This document shows, one piece after another, positions 1-15,872 of a DNA stretch of 64,000 nt (position 1 is the first letter of the stretch; every line of letters begins with the position of its first letter). This stretch comes from Apium graveolens (taxonomy: Eukaryota; Streptophyta; Magnoliopsida; Apiales; Apiaceae): positions 295,987,957 through 296,051,956 of the forward strand of contig NC_133650.1 of assembly GCF_009905375.1 (NCBI RefSeq). Direction: 5' to 3'. The position numbers were made by a program, and so were the translations under genes. Under the pieces are notes generated by a model, which saw nothing but the letters and a program-made list of their open reading frames with translations, was not told where the DNA came from and made no database searches.

Positions 1-191
1 TGAAAATGACCTCGGTAACCACCCTGAGGTTATAAGGTGCATTTATATATTTGAATGGCATTTTTGTAAATATCAATCTTTTATTCTGATTTTACAATTT
101 TACCCTCGTGCATTTATAAGGGAAATATTATAACCTCATGATGCTACTAAGGTCATCCACAGGCACATGATCAGTTATTTATTTAAGCCCC

Positions 192-260
192 CACGTGTTG
201 TCTTGCCCGGCCCATTGCCCAGAACTCATATGTCATAACCCTATTTAAACCATATATATA
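192..260 (+). promoter_or_regulatory. Promoter motifs of RPL8 copy 1
   Basis: A CACGTG G-box (192-197), a GGCCCA element (209-214, the complement of the Site II core TGGGCC), a telo-box-like AACCCTA (237-243) and a TATATATA box (253-260) lie about 70 bases before the ATG. Telo-box plus Site II is the usual plant ribosomal-protein promoter arrangement. Here the telo-box is shorter than in copy 2. The function is inferred from motifs only. Confidence 0.55.
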
Positions 261-288
261 ATCTCATTCTCTCGTGTCTGTGTTGTAG

Positions 289-2591
<2,303 letters not shown>

Positions 2592-3395
2592 TTTTGTGCT
2601 TCTGTTTTAAAAATAAATTACCTTGTTTCAAGTTTAAACATGTTTGCTTATTGCAGAACATTGTTGGAAGAGTATACTAGTTAAGAAATCGTGTTTCGAA
2701 ATTTTTTATATATATCAGGACCTTAATTAATATTTCTCTTGGGAGTTCCGGTTAATTCATGTCTGGTTGATGTTTTTTTTTTAAAGATGGTTTTCACTCT
2801 TCTTGATATTCTTATCTTGATTGTTCTAGGATTTGTAGTGAACAGTTTGTACAGAAGTTCATGTTTAGCTATTGGAATCTGGTATTACATCGACCAGAGT
2901 CTTCTTTATATTTTTATTTATAATGTAGCCAGATTACAGTACTAGTGCACCATTTGATGATATCACAGAATTTGGTATGTGAATCATGCTGTTTGAGAAG
3001 CAAAAGGGTTGATTTTTGGAGACGAAAGCTTCTGAAAATGCTGTTTTCTCTTCAAATTTGCACAAGGGTGCTCAGTTGGCTACCATGTCCATTGTTATGC
3101 ACTTATGACTTATCCATACATTGCGAAAGGAAGTCTTGTTAATTGGAGCCTCTTCAACTTTCTCACTACTATCGTCTGTCAATTACAACACTATTGATTT
3201 TTTCCTGTTATCAGTTGTAATTTTGGAATTAAATTATTGGCTATACTCTTGGTAACCCTTTTTTCTTATCGCTGTACCAGGTTCAAATTTATGTAACTTT
3301 GAAGCCTTGAAAACTTCACCTTAATTTCTTTGAAAATGATTACTAATGACAAGAATCTGGTCGGTTTTCCTTGTTTGGTTCTTTGTTGAATGCAG
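2592..3395. other. 3' flank of RPL8 copy 1, partly duplicated
   Basis: No gene is recognised. The first roughly 300 bases hold the 3'UTR. Around 2825-2870 the sequence (GTTCTAGGATTTGTAGTG and following) resembles 7100-7150 downstream of copy 2, so the tandem duplication extended past the stop codon. The rest is low-complexity T-rich DNA leading into the sugar-transporter pseudogene. Confidence 0.5.
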
Positions 3396-4026
3396 GTGAT
3401 ATGTCGGGGCAATAGCTAGTGGACAGATTTCTGAGGACTTGGGACAAAAAAGGGGTACTTTCCTTATTATTCTTAGAATACATGTATTAACTTAAGTCCG
3501 CATTTTTTCCCTCTACATAGCATTGCTTCACATAGGCTTCTTTAACGCTTTTTACCTGCAGCATTTGATAATAGCAACAATTCGTAATATCATGGTTGGC
3601 CTCTCATATCGATTACAAAAGTGAGATTGTTAAACAGTCCATGCTCCAGTATATTAGTGTCTGCATTGTAGTCATTTAATCAATTTCACTATTGATCTTA
3701 TGTTCATCTTTCCAAGGTCTAATTTTGTGGTTACATCGGCATTTTTTGTCATGGGATTTCCTTCTTGCCCTGTTATGCAGCCAAATTTATCTATAACTAT
3801 GCTCTGAAGCTCGCTATTATTAATCTGTGCCCTATTAATTTTTTTGACTAATATCTTGTATTGTTTTTTTCTTTTCATCTCTATTTTCTTATGATTATGT
3901 TCCATTTTCAGATTCTTCACATCAAATTCAAATGCCTTGCTGGAAGTGTTGCAACACTAGCAAACTGTTTCATTGTCTGGCTGGTCACTATGACTGCACC
4001 TTCTTCGTTTTCTAGGAGAACTGGAG
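3396..4026 (+). pseudogene. ERD6-like sugar transporter pseudogene, three exon relics
   Basis: Three segments appear in the correct order, each with splice-like borders. 3396-3454 reads GAIASGQISEDLGQKRG, which matches the second transmembrane region of ERD6-like monosaccharide transporters. 3562-3620 is exactly bounded by CAG and GTGAG and reads LIIATIRNI, then after a one-base shift SWLASHIDYK. It is 59 bases where the family exon is 60. 3912-4026 reads LAGSVATLANCF with WLVTMTA, the conserved penultimate helix region. The exons between the second and third relic are missing. Frameshifts and deletions make it non-functional. Identification rests on remembered family motifs. Confidence 0.7.
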
Positions 4027-4723
4027 GTTCCCCCTATCTCTTCTCCATATATATTATCTTTTCAATTCAATGTGCGCAGTTTGCACACAGCCTATCTTCA
4101 TTGTACTTGTAGACATACTGTGAATATTCTAACTATATGCACTTTTCAGCATGTTTTTTACCCGAATCTTTACTCTCTACAAGCTTATGTTATGTGCCCT
4201 CTCAAAGTGGCTCTCAAGAGACCATCTCTAAAATACTGTTTCAACTTTTTAAGATATAATCTTCTAAACTAATAAATAGTAAATATAAATTCATAAGGTA
4301 ATATTTCTGTTTTTATGACATTGTACTTGGGTGAAATTATAAAAAAGAGAAGTGTTTAGTAACTTATGAGGAATATATGAAACTGAAGATTTTTATAGCA
4401 GATAAATGATCTATTTCATTACAAAGAGCCTCCTTATATAGAAATCATCTACATTATTGATACAGGATCATAATAGCGGCATTTTATCGTCTTCTAACCT
4501 TTATTCTCTACATGCTCATGTGCACTCTCATAGCGGCATTTGCAGCCATTTTCGTCCCCGGGAATCTCCGTGACATTCATTTTAGCATTGTTTTAAAATG
4601 TTTCAGGGAAGTACTTTATTGACAATTTATTTTTCCACGGTCTAGATGATTTAAAATGATGGATTTAAATTAACGTTGGGTCGTATTTCATACAAGCCCA
4701 AATTAACCCAAAAACTGAATAAC
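4027..4723. other. Intergenic DNA upstream of RPL8 copy 2
   Basis: AT-rich, with no recognisable gene. The repeated phrase ATAGCGGCATTT (about 4473 and 4531) suggests a small local duplication. The last 50 bases merge into the RPL8 copy 2 promoter. Confidence 0.4.
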
Positions 4724-4799
4724 GGCCCATTAACAAAACCCTAAAACCCATATATAAAACCATCTCATCTTCCCATTTTCCCCAATCTCCAAACCCTAG
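4724..4799 (+). promoter_or_regulatory. Promoter of RPL8 copy 2: Site II, two telo-boxes, TATA
   Basis: GGCCCA (4724-4729, Site II core in reverse), AAACCCTAA (4736-4744), TATATAAA (4751-4758) and AAACCCTAG (4791-4799) precede the ATG at 4833. This is a textbook plant ribosomal-protein promoter and is more complete than that of copy 1. Confidence 0.7.
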
Positions 4800-4823
4800 A
4801 TCGGCGATAAACACAGCAGGTAA

Positions 4824-6797
<1,974 letters not shown>

Positions 6798-8204
6798 TTT
6801 TGTGTTTTCCTTGAAATTATTAACTGTTCTTATGTTTCATTCTGTATGCTTACTGTGGAATTTATGTATTGAGAGTATACTCTTTTTTGAGAATTCAGTA
6901 TCAGAGTTTGTTTAATGTCATGACTTCATATAGTATCAGTGTCAGTCAATTGATTTGCCCTCTTCTTAACGGATGGTTTTTGCTCTATAATTTTTATTAT
7001 CTCGACATGGGAAGTGGACAATTGATTTTCGGAATCGGTGTGTTGCTATTTTTAGGATTAGGTGCTTACAGTTGATTCTTCAAATTGGTGATATACTGTT
7101 CTAGGATTAGTTGTGGAAAGTTTGTATAATAGCTCATGTTTACCAGTTGGATCCAGATTATCCAGATTCTGGTTTGTGTTATGCAGAATCTGCAGTGATT
7201 CTTTAGTTGTCTGACTAACTGTTTTTTTTTTTTGCTAAATGAGACTAACTGTTTTAATACTCTAGAACTAGTGTTAAACCTCTTTAATGTAATATTGTTG
7301 TGATTAAGAAAAAATATTACTTTATGTTAGGACCAGAGAAGGCTAACATGCAAACCTGTTCATTATGTTAGTGTTGGCTATAATTAGAAGCTATATTCAA
7401 AAAATATTGTTTTTTTAATTTTAAACATATAATTAAAATAAATTTAAATTAGTTTAATCAATACAATTGAAATAAAACATGTATTTAATAAAAAAATATT
7501 CAATTATAATATTTTTTAAATTTTCATATTTATGTAAATTTTTTAAGTAAATATTATAAATATAAAAAATATTACAATTATAAATATAAAACATATTTTT
7601 AAAAAAAAATTAACAAACATTACTTATATGAATTCTAAGATATATAATTAAAACGTAGTTTATTATATCAGATTTTAAAATTTTTGTTAACAATTAAATA
7701 ATATTTAAAAATAATTTGAAGTAGTATGTTATATTTTTAAAAAATAAAAAAAGCACCTAATAGGTTTAGGTTAGATTTACAAGAAATTGTAAGGATGAAA
7801 ATGAAATGGATTATTTTAGATGATGGGAGCAGAGTCATGTCCTTTTTACTAATCTAAAATTATGTCAGGAGCATCCGTTGGAATGAACAATTTCATTACC
7901 ACATAGATATATTATAGTTAACATGTGAGTCTCTTACTTGATTATAAAATTAAATTTTGTTTTATTTATTTATTTTTTGAGAATTTTAATTTCTTTTTAA
8001 TTTATTCTAGATTTTTGATCCTTTTCCCATTCAAATTATATTTTGATGGATGATAAGAATAAAAAAGGTTGTGTAATAAACTAGTAACAAATGCCTGGCC
8101 TGCAATTTAGCAATATACTGTAGTAATATTTGTTCAATTTATGAACTCCAAAGATTTAGCATTTTATATTTTGAAATTACTCAAAATGTTATTAATAAGT
8201 AACA
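6798..8204. other. 3' flank of RPL8 copy 2 and AT-rich intergenic DNA
   Basis: 6798 to about 7160 holds the 3'UTR and the end of the duplicated flank. From 7380 to 8200 the DNA is very AT-rich with A/T homopolymers. No gene is seen. Confidence 0.4.
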
Positions 8205-9304
8205 TCTATACTATATTATAATAAATGAAACATTAAAATTTTGGTAGTCGGTCGGTCGGTACTTGTTGAAATTACTTGTTGAAATTACTTAATTACCCAT
8301 ATTTTATTATTCTAATTCTAATTGGTAGGTAGCTCAATTCTAATTCTAATTGAAATTAAAATCAACTTCCTCTAACAATTTAAATTATATTTCATATCGA
8401 ACTCTGTATCATTATGATTGATATTAAATTCAATTCAACATTATTCTAATTGATATTTCATACCGAAATAAATTTAAGCAAACTAAATATAATTAGTTGA
8501 TATTATGCGTCTCGGGTTAAGACAAAATAATAAATATTATTAATTCGGCTAAATTTGTTTTTTTAAAAGGCTATATCATTAAAAACAGAAGGTCCCAATT
8601 ATAATAGGGACATTACATCAGAAAAACACAATTAAAAACAAATATACCTGAAACCCAGACAGACAAACTAGGGAAACCCAACTAAATACTCTAACGGGAG
8701 ACCTAACTAGCTAGATGCCTAAGACCGAAACGATTCACTGCACAAATTTACCACCTCAATCTAACTAAAAAAATATACCATTAAACTAGAATAAACAAAT
8801 TAATATATATTATTATTCATCCATGATAAAAAGTTTGTAATTGATCAAAACTAACACAAAATTAAAAATAAAAATAAAAATATATTTAAACATCTATTAA
8901 TTATTTGGGATAAAAAAATTTATCTAATTCATCTGGACTTAAAAAGTAAAATTACACTAAAATTAATTAGTTGGATTTAGTCGGAGTAATGGGCATCAGG
9001 ATAAAATAAAATACTGTAAACCACTAATCGGTGATAAATCAAATTATTACTGACCTTTTTAAATAGCTCTTATGGTTAATCGACTAAGCAATTATTTTGC
9101 TAGAATAATATTTTTCTAATGTCCCAAACATAATGGAAACATTGTATTTTTTTATACGTGTATTAATCTAATTAAAATGAAGTCATATCATTTAAATTTA
9201 AAATGAGCATATTTATTAAACAATTCAAAATAGTTTTTTAAAAATTATATATTATACTAAAAAAGATATGTGCAAATCCGTGCATCACACGGGTTTTAAA
9301 CTAG
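8205..9304 (+). mobile_element. Non-autonomous Helitron 1
   Basis: It starts TCTATACTATATTATA after a host A (8204) and ends CTAG before a host T (9305), as expected for Helitron insertion between A and T. The 3' end has the diagnostic hairpin CCGTG-CATCA-CACGG (9278-9292), extendable with flanking A/T pairs, 12 bases before the terminus. Near the 5' end lies GGTAGTCGGTCGGTCGGTAC, also present in Helitron 2. No RepHel gene is present. A LINE-like fragment is nested inside. Confidence 0.82.
8557..8765 (-). mobile_element. Candidate 5'-truncated LINE tail nested in Helitron 1
   Basis: A poly-T run (about 8557-8564) followed by AAAAGGCTATATCATTAAAA and a segment with GGTCCCAATTATAATAGGGAC looks like a LINE 3' end in antisense, with its poly-A tail at left. 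Helitron 2 lacks this roughly 200 bp block at the matching place, so it is an insertion. A clean target duplication is not obvious. Confidence 0.4.
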
Positions 9305-9449
9305 TATATTTAAACTAGATTGCAGACAAATAATATCGAAGTAAAAATAGAAAAAAAAATAGATATAGATATATTTGTTGAGATAATTGGGAAATAATTA
9401 ATTTCTTGTATATATAAAGGAAAATTAACATCATATATTTTAAATTCAG

Positions 9450-9544
9450 CATTGAGTATTCAACCAGGACTCTAACCCTTCTACCTGATGGCGACGACAC
9501 AGATAGGGTTAAGGCGGATGCTTTATCTAACTTCTTCAAGTTTG
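9450..9544 (+). pseudogene. Candidate host exon interrupted by a gypsy element
   Basis: After an acceptor-like TTAAATTCAG (ending 9449) an open frame reads IEYSTRTLTLLPDGDD, then DRVKADALSNFFKF. It is cut at GTTTG, where the Ty3/gypsy element inserted. The frame resumes at 16132 for a few codons and could end at a GTAACT donor. Codon use looks coding, but I do not recognise the protein. If it belonged to a real gene, the 6.6 kb insertion in the exon would have broken it. It could also be a gene fragment carried by another repeat. Confidence 0.35.
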
Positions 9545-9833
9545 TGATGCGGTGCGATTTTTTCTGGAGGGCTAAAACCGCGATTTCAGAAGTTTTGGGT
9601 CTTTTTGCAATTTTTAATAATTGTTAGAAGTCATTTTTCATTAGGTTTCCTTTACTTTTCGCACAAGTTTCTTTCCAGTATATATAGGCGTCATGAGACA
9701 TCGTAATTTCTCAGTTTTTTGATTGATTTATAATAAACAGGGTTTTCCTCATATTTGTTGATTTTCGGTATTCTTAGGTAGAATCAACGAATCTCGATCT
9801 AGCTTTTATGTCTGTCACGTACCCATTGCATCA
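9545..9833 (+). repeat. 5' LTR of gypsy element 1
   Basis: 289 bp, TG...CA ends. It matches 15842-16131 with scattered substitutions. The next bases, TTGGTATCACG (9835-9846 region), match the start of an initiator-Met primer-binding site for eight or nine bases. Confidence 0.88.
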
Positions 9834-9864
9834 GTTGGTATCACGTTCCAGTCGGTCCTGCACC

Positions 9865-10329
9865 ATGTCGCCCCGTAGATGTGTTGAGGTTGCCGATATT
9901 GATGAGCTTCGTCGTGAAAACGCAGACTTTCGCCGTGCCAACGATGAATAGAGGCGACAGATGGAATTATTGACGCAGAGAATGGATGAATCTGTCCACA
10001 TACGTCGTCAGGAAGAAGATGATGTTACTGTCACAGACGAAAATCCATTCGGCGGCTCCCGGAATCGCTCACCAACGTACCCTAGATGGGAACAGGGCTT
10101 TAAGGTGGATATTCCTACTTTCGATGGCAGTCTCAAACCTGAACAGTTTGTAGATTGGTTATCACAGGTGGAAGAAATTCTGGACTTTAAGGAAGTCCCC
10201 GACGATCTTCATGTGTCTCTGGTCACCATCCGCTTGCATGGTCCTGCGCAGGCCTGGTGGCAACAGCTGAAACAAACGCGTGTTCGTCATGGTAGGGAGA
10301 AGATTGCGAACTGAGCTAAGTTCAAGAAA
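9865..10329 (+). pseudogene. gag, N-terminal part, gypsy element 1
   Basis: The frame opens at ATG 9865. It has an in-frame TAG at 9949-9951 and a TGA at 10312-10314 where family members have Trp. It contains the retrotransposon gag signature IPTFDGSLKPEQFVDWL and the QAWWQQL helix, which are capsid determinants. It is broken at 10330 by the solo LTR. The capsid continues at 12000. Confidence 0.8.
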
Positions 10330-10334
10330 CATAT

Positions 10335-11999
10335 TGTAGGATTTTATCTATCACGGAAGCATGGTAAAACAATTTTACACATATAAAATCCATATAATAT
10401 GCATACAGATCGTAAATAAAATCGAGGGATCGATTTCTAACCTTTAAAAGCGATCCAAGAACAACGAGCGGAGATCCTTAGCAGCTGCTCCTCAAGTGTG
10501 AAGCACTCCACCGGTATCCACCAAGAAAACGATGTAATGAAGGAGGAGGGGGTGGAGAGAATTAGGGTTTTGTAAATCTTTTTGGGTTGAGGCAAAAATA
10601 GGGTTTATTATGGTATATTTATAGGCATAATTTTCAGCTGAAAATTTCCCATAAAAATTATTATTATTAACCCTTTATTATTCTCACTAATAATTAAAAC
10701 ACCTTTTAATTATTAATTCTTTTTCTAAACATTTTAGAAATAGTTCTCTCTCTTGATTTAATTTCCAAAAATTAAATTCTTAATTAATAATATTAAGAAC
10801 TTTTCTTAATTAATTTATAATTAATTAAATCTCATTTAATCAATTATTAAATTTGTCAATTAATTATTTATTTCATAAATAAATAATTATCAGTCATTAT
10901 TAATTAATTCCTCCACCATTAAATCATTCTCTTTTATGGTGTGACCCTGTAGGTTCAATATTAAGCCGGTAGTAGAAATAAATAATAATAAAACTATTTT
11001 ATCATTATTTATATAAATTCTCTAATTCATTAAATATGATTAATTAATTAATCATATTTATTCTACATCGTGAGGGATATTTCTCAGCATATCGCGACTA
11101 TCCGGATAATACGAATTCACTGCTTAGAATACCAAGAACCTATTCAGTGAATAGTTACCGTACAATTAATTCCTTCTACCCTGCAATGTCACGATTAAAT
11201 ACAAGGCATGGAACTTGTGTCAAGCCTATCTTATTTAATCACTTGCTTTCCCATTCACTATGTTTAGTTCTATTTAATGTAAATTAGAAACTCCTTTCTA
11301 ATTTCATTCACTCTGGCCAGAGATTCCTGAACTAGCATAAGTGGATCAGCATTGAACATTCTCTTCCTTCACTGGAAGGGGTAGATCCTTTATTGATCAT
11401 ACACCATCTTCGTGTACAAATTTCTATACCCAGTAGAGCCCTAATAATTATCCCTGGAGACTAAGAACTAAACCAAAGCATAGTTCAGTGTACACAAGAT
11501 GACTATGATGACCTCAAGTCTAAGGATACTTGTACAACTATCACTATGTGAACAACTGCTGACACGTGAGTGAACTCCATCAGTTGTTCAGCTGTGTGAG
11601 TCATGTTCAGTGAACTTATTCTATAATAAGCACCTACATACTAGCTATAGTGTCACCACACAAATGTCTATGAGAACAGACATCCTTCATAATGAAGCAA
11701 GCATAGTATGTACCGATCTTTGCGGATTATTAATTACCAGTTAATAATCCTACGACCAGGAACTATTTAAGTTAAGTTTAGAGTTATCATCTTTTAGGTC
11801 TCATTATTATGATCTCATCACAATCCATAAAAAGCTTTACTCTAAACTGTGGTACATCTTATTTAAACACTTAAAATAGATAGAGCCCGCAATAAAAACA
11901 AAACAAGTCTTTTATTAATATCAATGAAATCAAAACAGATTACATAAAAGTTATTCCTAAATCCTCATACATGATTGGACTTAGGACATATCTCTTTCA
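10335..11999 (-). mobile_element. Solo LTR (copia-like, 1665 bp) inserted in gag
   Basis: It starts TGTAGGATTT and ends TCTTTCA, with the 5 bp target duplication CATAT on both sides (10330-10334 and 12000-12004). The gag reading frame on the two sides abuts exactly when the insert and one CATAT are ignored. No internal coding sequence or second LTR exists, so it is a solo LTR left by recombination. Motifs read on the minus strand resemble long LTRs of plant copia elements (Angela/SIRE type), hence the strand call. That assignment is from memory. Confidence 0.8.
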
Positions 12000-12475
12000 C
12001 ATATTCGTGAAGTGTTTTTGCCCTATAATTTCGACAGAGAGCTATACACCAAGTTCCAGAATCTTCGCCAAGGTCCCCGTTTTGTGGATGATTACTCCAC
12101 CGAATTCTATTCATATCTGGCTCGTGTTGATATCAACGAGTCCCTTCAACAGATGGTTTCACGTTACATTGGCGGATTATGCCTCCAATTACAGGATGTG
12201 CTCAATATGTTCGACCCTTTCACAATCGTAGAAGCCCGGCAACGCGCAGAGCAAGTCGAGAAGCAGTTAGCAAGACGTGGCACATGTGGCTACCGACAGC
12301 CTGCTGCCTCCACAAGCACTGCCGATTCGTAATCACAAGTTGGTCGTGATCCTATTCAGCCGACATCTCAGCCCACTCGTGCTCCTGCAACACAATCTCA
12401 AGGACGGACATGGGGTTTACGGTGCTTCAACTGTGGCGAAGTTGGCCATCGCATTATAAATTGTAGGAACCCGAA
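12000..12475 (+). pseudogene. gag, C-terminal part with CCHC zinc knuckle
   Basis: Continuation of the interrupted capsid: LPYNFDRELYTKFQNLRQG, then ARQRAEQVEKQLARR. A TAA at 12330 interrupts the frame. It reopens to the zinc knuckle CFNCGEVGHRIINC (12423-12464, CX2CX4HX4C), which binds the RNA genome. Confidence 0.8.
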
Positions 12476-12605
12476 ATCTTCCAATCGTGGTCTTTTTAGT
12501 GAGACCACGGATTCTGAACCTGCTCTTCTAGCAGATACAACTCCAACTTATGATGATTATGGTGACGACGAAGCAGAGGAGTATGTCTCTGGCGACATTG
12601 TCCCC

Positions 12606-13274
12606 TTGTTGGTGCTTAGGCGCTCTTGTTTGACCCCTCATGCACCGGATACCAAGTGGTTACGCAACAATCTGTTTCACTCTGCATGCACCATCGGGGG
12701 GAAGATATGTACATTCATCATTGACGCTGACAGTTGTGAGAATGTCATCGCGGAGATTGCGGTTACCAAGCTTAATCTTTCTACTGAACCATACCGAAAG
12801 CCCTATCGCCTCTCATGGCTCAGTCAAGGTACGGATGTTACTATTTCTAGACGTGTGCTTGTTAACTTTTCCATTGGTTCTACTTATCATGATGTTGTAT
12901 ATTGTGATGTGGTTCCTATGGATGCATGTCATCTTTTGTTTGGTCGCCCTTGGCAATATGATAAATCGGTTTATCATGATGGTCGTGCTAACACCTATTT
13001 ATTTACCTTTCGTGGTACAAAAATTATTTTGATACCGAACAAACCCAAAGGGGTTGCATCCCCCACCACACAAGCGCCTTCTCCTATGACTCTTTTGTCT
13101 CGAGGTCCTTTTCAGGATGCTATGAAAGAATTTGGGGGTAGTATTTGTGCTTTTTTACTCTCTGGTCACTCTGGATACTGCCATTGTCGTCCCAACTCTG
13201 ACCCGACCCCTTCTCGCGGAGTTTGCGGATGTCTTTCCCGAATCACTACCGTCGAGATTGCCACCGCTACGTGA
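12606..13274 (+). pseudogene. Retropepsin-like protease region, gypsy element 1
   Basis: FIIDADSCENVIAE corresponds to the aspartic protease flap region where the usual motif is D(S/T)G. The glycine has been lost (DAD), so activity is doubtful. The later CHLLFGRPWQYD matches the C-terminal protease motif of plant gypsy elements. Confidence 0.7.
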
Positions 13275-13334
13275 TATTCAGCATCAATCGATTTTGTTCT
13301 CGATGCTGCCCTTCCTAATCGCCCTCACTATCGT

Positions 13335-13982
13335 ATGAGCCCTAAAGAATATGAGGAGTTGCACCGTCAGGTTGAGGAACTGCTTGCTAAAGGCCATATT
13401 CGCGAAAGCCTTAGTCCTTGTGTCATCCCTGCACTACTCACGCCAAAAAAAGATGGATCATGGCGTATGTGTGTCGATAGCCGAGCCATTAACAAGATCA
13501 CAGTGTGTTATCGGTTCTCTATCCCTCGTTTGAATGATTTGCTTGATCAGTTGGGGGGTGCTACGGTGTTTAGCAAACTGAATTTTAAGAGTGATTACCA
13601 CCATATTCGCATTCGCTTGGGCGATGAGTGGAAAACAACTTTTAAGACACGTGAAGGCTTATATAAGTGGCTTGTTTTGCCTTTCGATTTGTCCAATGCT
13701 CCTAGTACTTTTATGCGCATGATGAACCAAGCTCTCCGTCCATTCATTGGCAAGTTTGTCATCGTTTATTTCAATGACATATTAATCTATAGTGACAATG
13801 CTGAGATACATCTCACTCATCTACATGAGGTGTTGCTAGTTTTACGCCGTCATAAATTTTATGCGGCCACAGCGACGTGTGTTTTCCTCACTTCTTCGAT
13901 TCATTTCCTTGGTTATGTGGTTTCTCTAGAAGGACTTCGATTCGACCCCAGTAAGGTGCTGGCCGTCGAACAATGGCCCTGA
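13335..13982 (+). pseudogene. Reverse transcriptase region, gypsy element 1
   Basis: It contains [32 protein letters not shown] and the [15 protein letters not shown] block. The catalytic box reads [10 protein letters not shown], so the first Asp of the YxDD motif is Asn. A TGA at 13981 ends the frame just before the RNase H link region. Both changes inactivate the polymerase. Confidence 0.85.
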
Positions 13983-14678
13983 CCTACTTCTATCACTGAC
14001 GTTCGTAGCTTTCATGGGTTAGCATCTTTCTACCGGCATTTTATACTGCACTTCAGTGGCGTTATGGCCCCTCTCACAGATTGCATGCGAGGAACTAAAT
14101 TTCACTGGTCTCCCGACGCCCAGGCTGCTTTTATCGAGATCAAACGCCGCCTGACTTCAGCCCCTATTTTGATACTCCCAGATTTTACACTACCCTTTGA
14201 ACTCCACTATGACGCCTCTAAAACAGGTCTCGAGGCTGTTTTGAGTCAATCTGGCCGTCATGTGGCTTATTTCAGTGAGAAAATCTCTGGTGCAAAACTT
14301 CACTTTAGTACCTATGACATTGAATTATATGCGATTGTTTAAGCCATTAAGCACTGGCGTCATTATCTCTTCCACATGGAGTTCGTTTTATATACGGATC
14401 ATGATTTTATTAAACATCTTGGAAGTCAAGATAAACTTTCCCATCGTCATGCTTCGTGGACTTCTTATTTGCAGCAGTTCACTTTCGTGATTAAACACAA
14501 AGTCGGTGTTTTCAATCGCGTGGTAGATGCGCTAAGTCGCCGTAGCAGTTTGCTAACTGAAATGCGAGTTCATGTTCTTGGTTTTGATACATTCTTGGAG
14601 CTGTATGTCGATGACCCTTTCTTCTCACGGGTTCTTGCTCGAATCCAGCAAGGTGATCCGACGAAGTATGTGCCGTAG
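13983..14678 (+). pseudogene. RNase H region, gypsy element 1
   Basis: After the stop, the frame continues with VRSFHGLASFYRHFI, the finger linker, then FELHYDASKTGLEAVLSQ (first catalytic Asp) and YDIELYAIV followed by a TAA at 14341. The VVDALSRR end motif is at 14520-14540. Confidence 0.8.
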
Positions 14679-15872
14679 GGTGGGTTTTTGATCCGAGGAC
14701 TGCAATTATGTATCCCCGACTACAGGTTGCGCTTGAAAATCATTCAAGAACTACACAATGAAGGTCATGTGGGGCATGACCACACTCTACAACTCCTTAA
14801 AACTTCCTATTTCTGACCTACAATGCGCAAGGAGGTTGGGCGATTTGTGGCTCACTGTCGTGTTTGTCAACTGTCCAAGGGAGCTGCCGTGAATGCGAGC
14901 TTGTATTTTCCCCTGCCCAACCTGACACAATCATGGTCTGACGTAAGTATGGATTTTGTCCTTGGTCTGCCTCGTACCCAACACGGTTCTGATTCTATTT
15001 ACGTGGTTGTTGATCGCTTTTCCAAGATAGTTCATTTCATTCCTTGTAAGAAGACTTCCGATGTAGTTGATGTTGCGCAACTCTACTTTCACGATGTCTA
15101 TCGTTTACACGGGCTTCCGGCTTTGATTATTTCTGATCGCGATACTCGCTTTATGAGTCATTTTTGGCGTAGCTTATGGCGTATGGTTAATACGCAGCTG
15201 AATTTTTGTAGTGCTTATTATCCGCAAATGGACGGTCAAACTGAAGTTGTTAACCGCTCTTTGGGTAACTTGTTGCGTAGTTTGGTTGGTGACCATCCCA
15301 AGGCGTGGGATCTGAAATTACCTCAGGCGGAATTTGCTCACAACCATTCTGTCAATCGGTCTACAGGTTTCAGTCCTTTTCGTGTGGTTTATGGGTTGTC
15401 TTCGCGGAGTCCTATTGATTTACTTGCTCTGCCAAGTAAAGTGTGTCCTTATACTACTACAGAGGAGTTTGTTGAGCAACTAGCTCAGGTTTATAAGGAT
15501 ACTCATGATCATTTAGTTGCTGCTAGTGCAAAGGACAAGACCAACGCTGATTTGCATCGCCAAGCTGTGGAGTTTGATGTGAGTGATTACGTGTGGGTTG
15601 TTCTGACTAAGGATCGCTTTCCTGCTCATGAATATAGTAAACTCGCTGTTAAGAAAATTGGTCCAGTCGAGATTGTGGAAAAGATCAACCAGAATGCTTA
15701 CCGTTTGCGTCTGTCAAGCCATATTGGCACCTTCGATGTGTTCAATGTCAAGCATCTGGTCCCGTTTGTTGGTGATTCCTCTTCTGATGATGATGATGTG
15801 GTTCTAGATTCAAGGACGAATCTTCTCTTCCCTGGGCGGAATGATGCGGTGCGATTTTATTTGGAGGGCTAA
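14679..15872 (+). pseudogene. Integrase region, gypsy element 1
   Basis: The HHCC zinc-binding domain is split by a TGA at about 14814. The open frame 14823-15872 covers HCRVCQLSKG, then the DDE core: SMDFVLGLP (Asp), IISDRDTRF (Asp) and DGQTEVVNRSL (Glu), all three retained. A C-terminal KIGPVEIVEKINQNAYRL domain follows. The frame passes the purine tract and ends 31 bases inside the 3' LTR. The core is the best-preserved part of the element. Confidence 0.88.
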
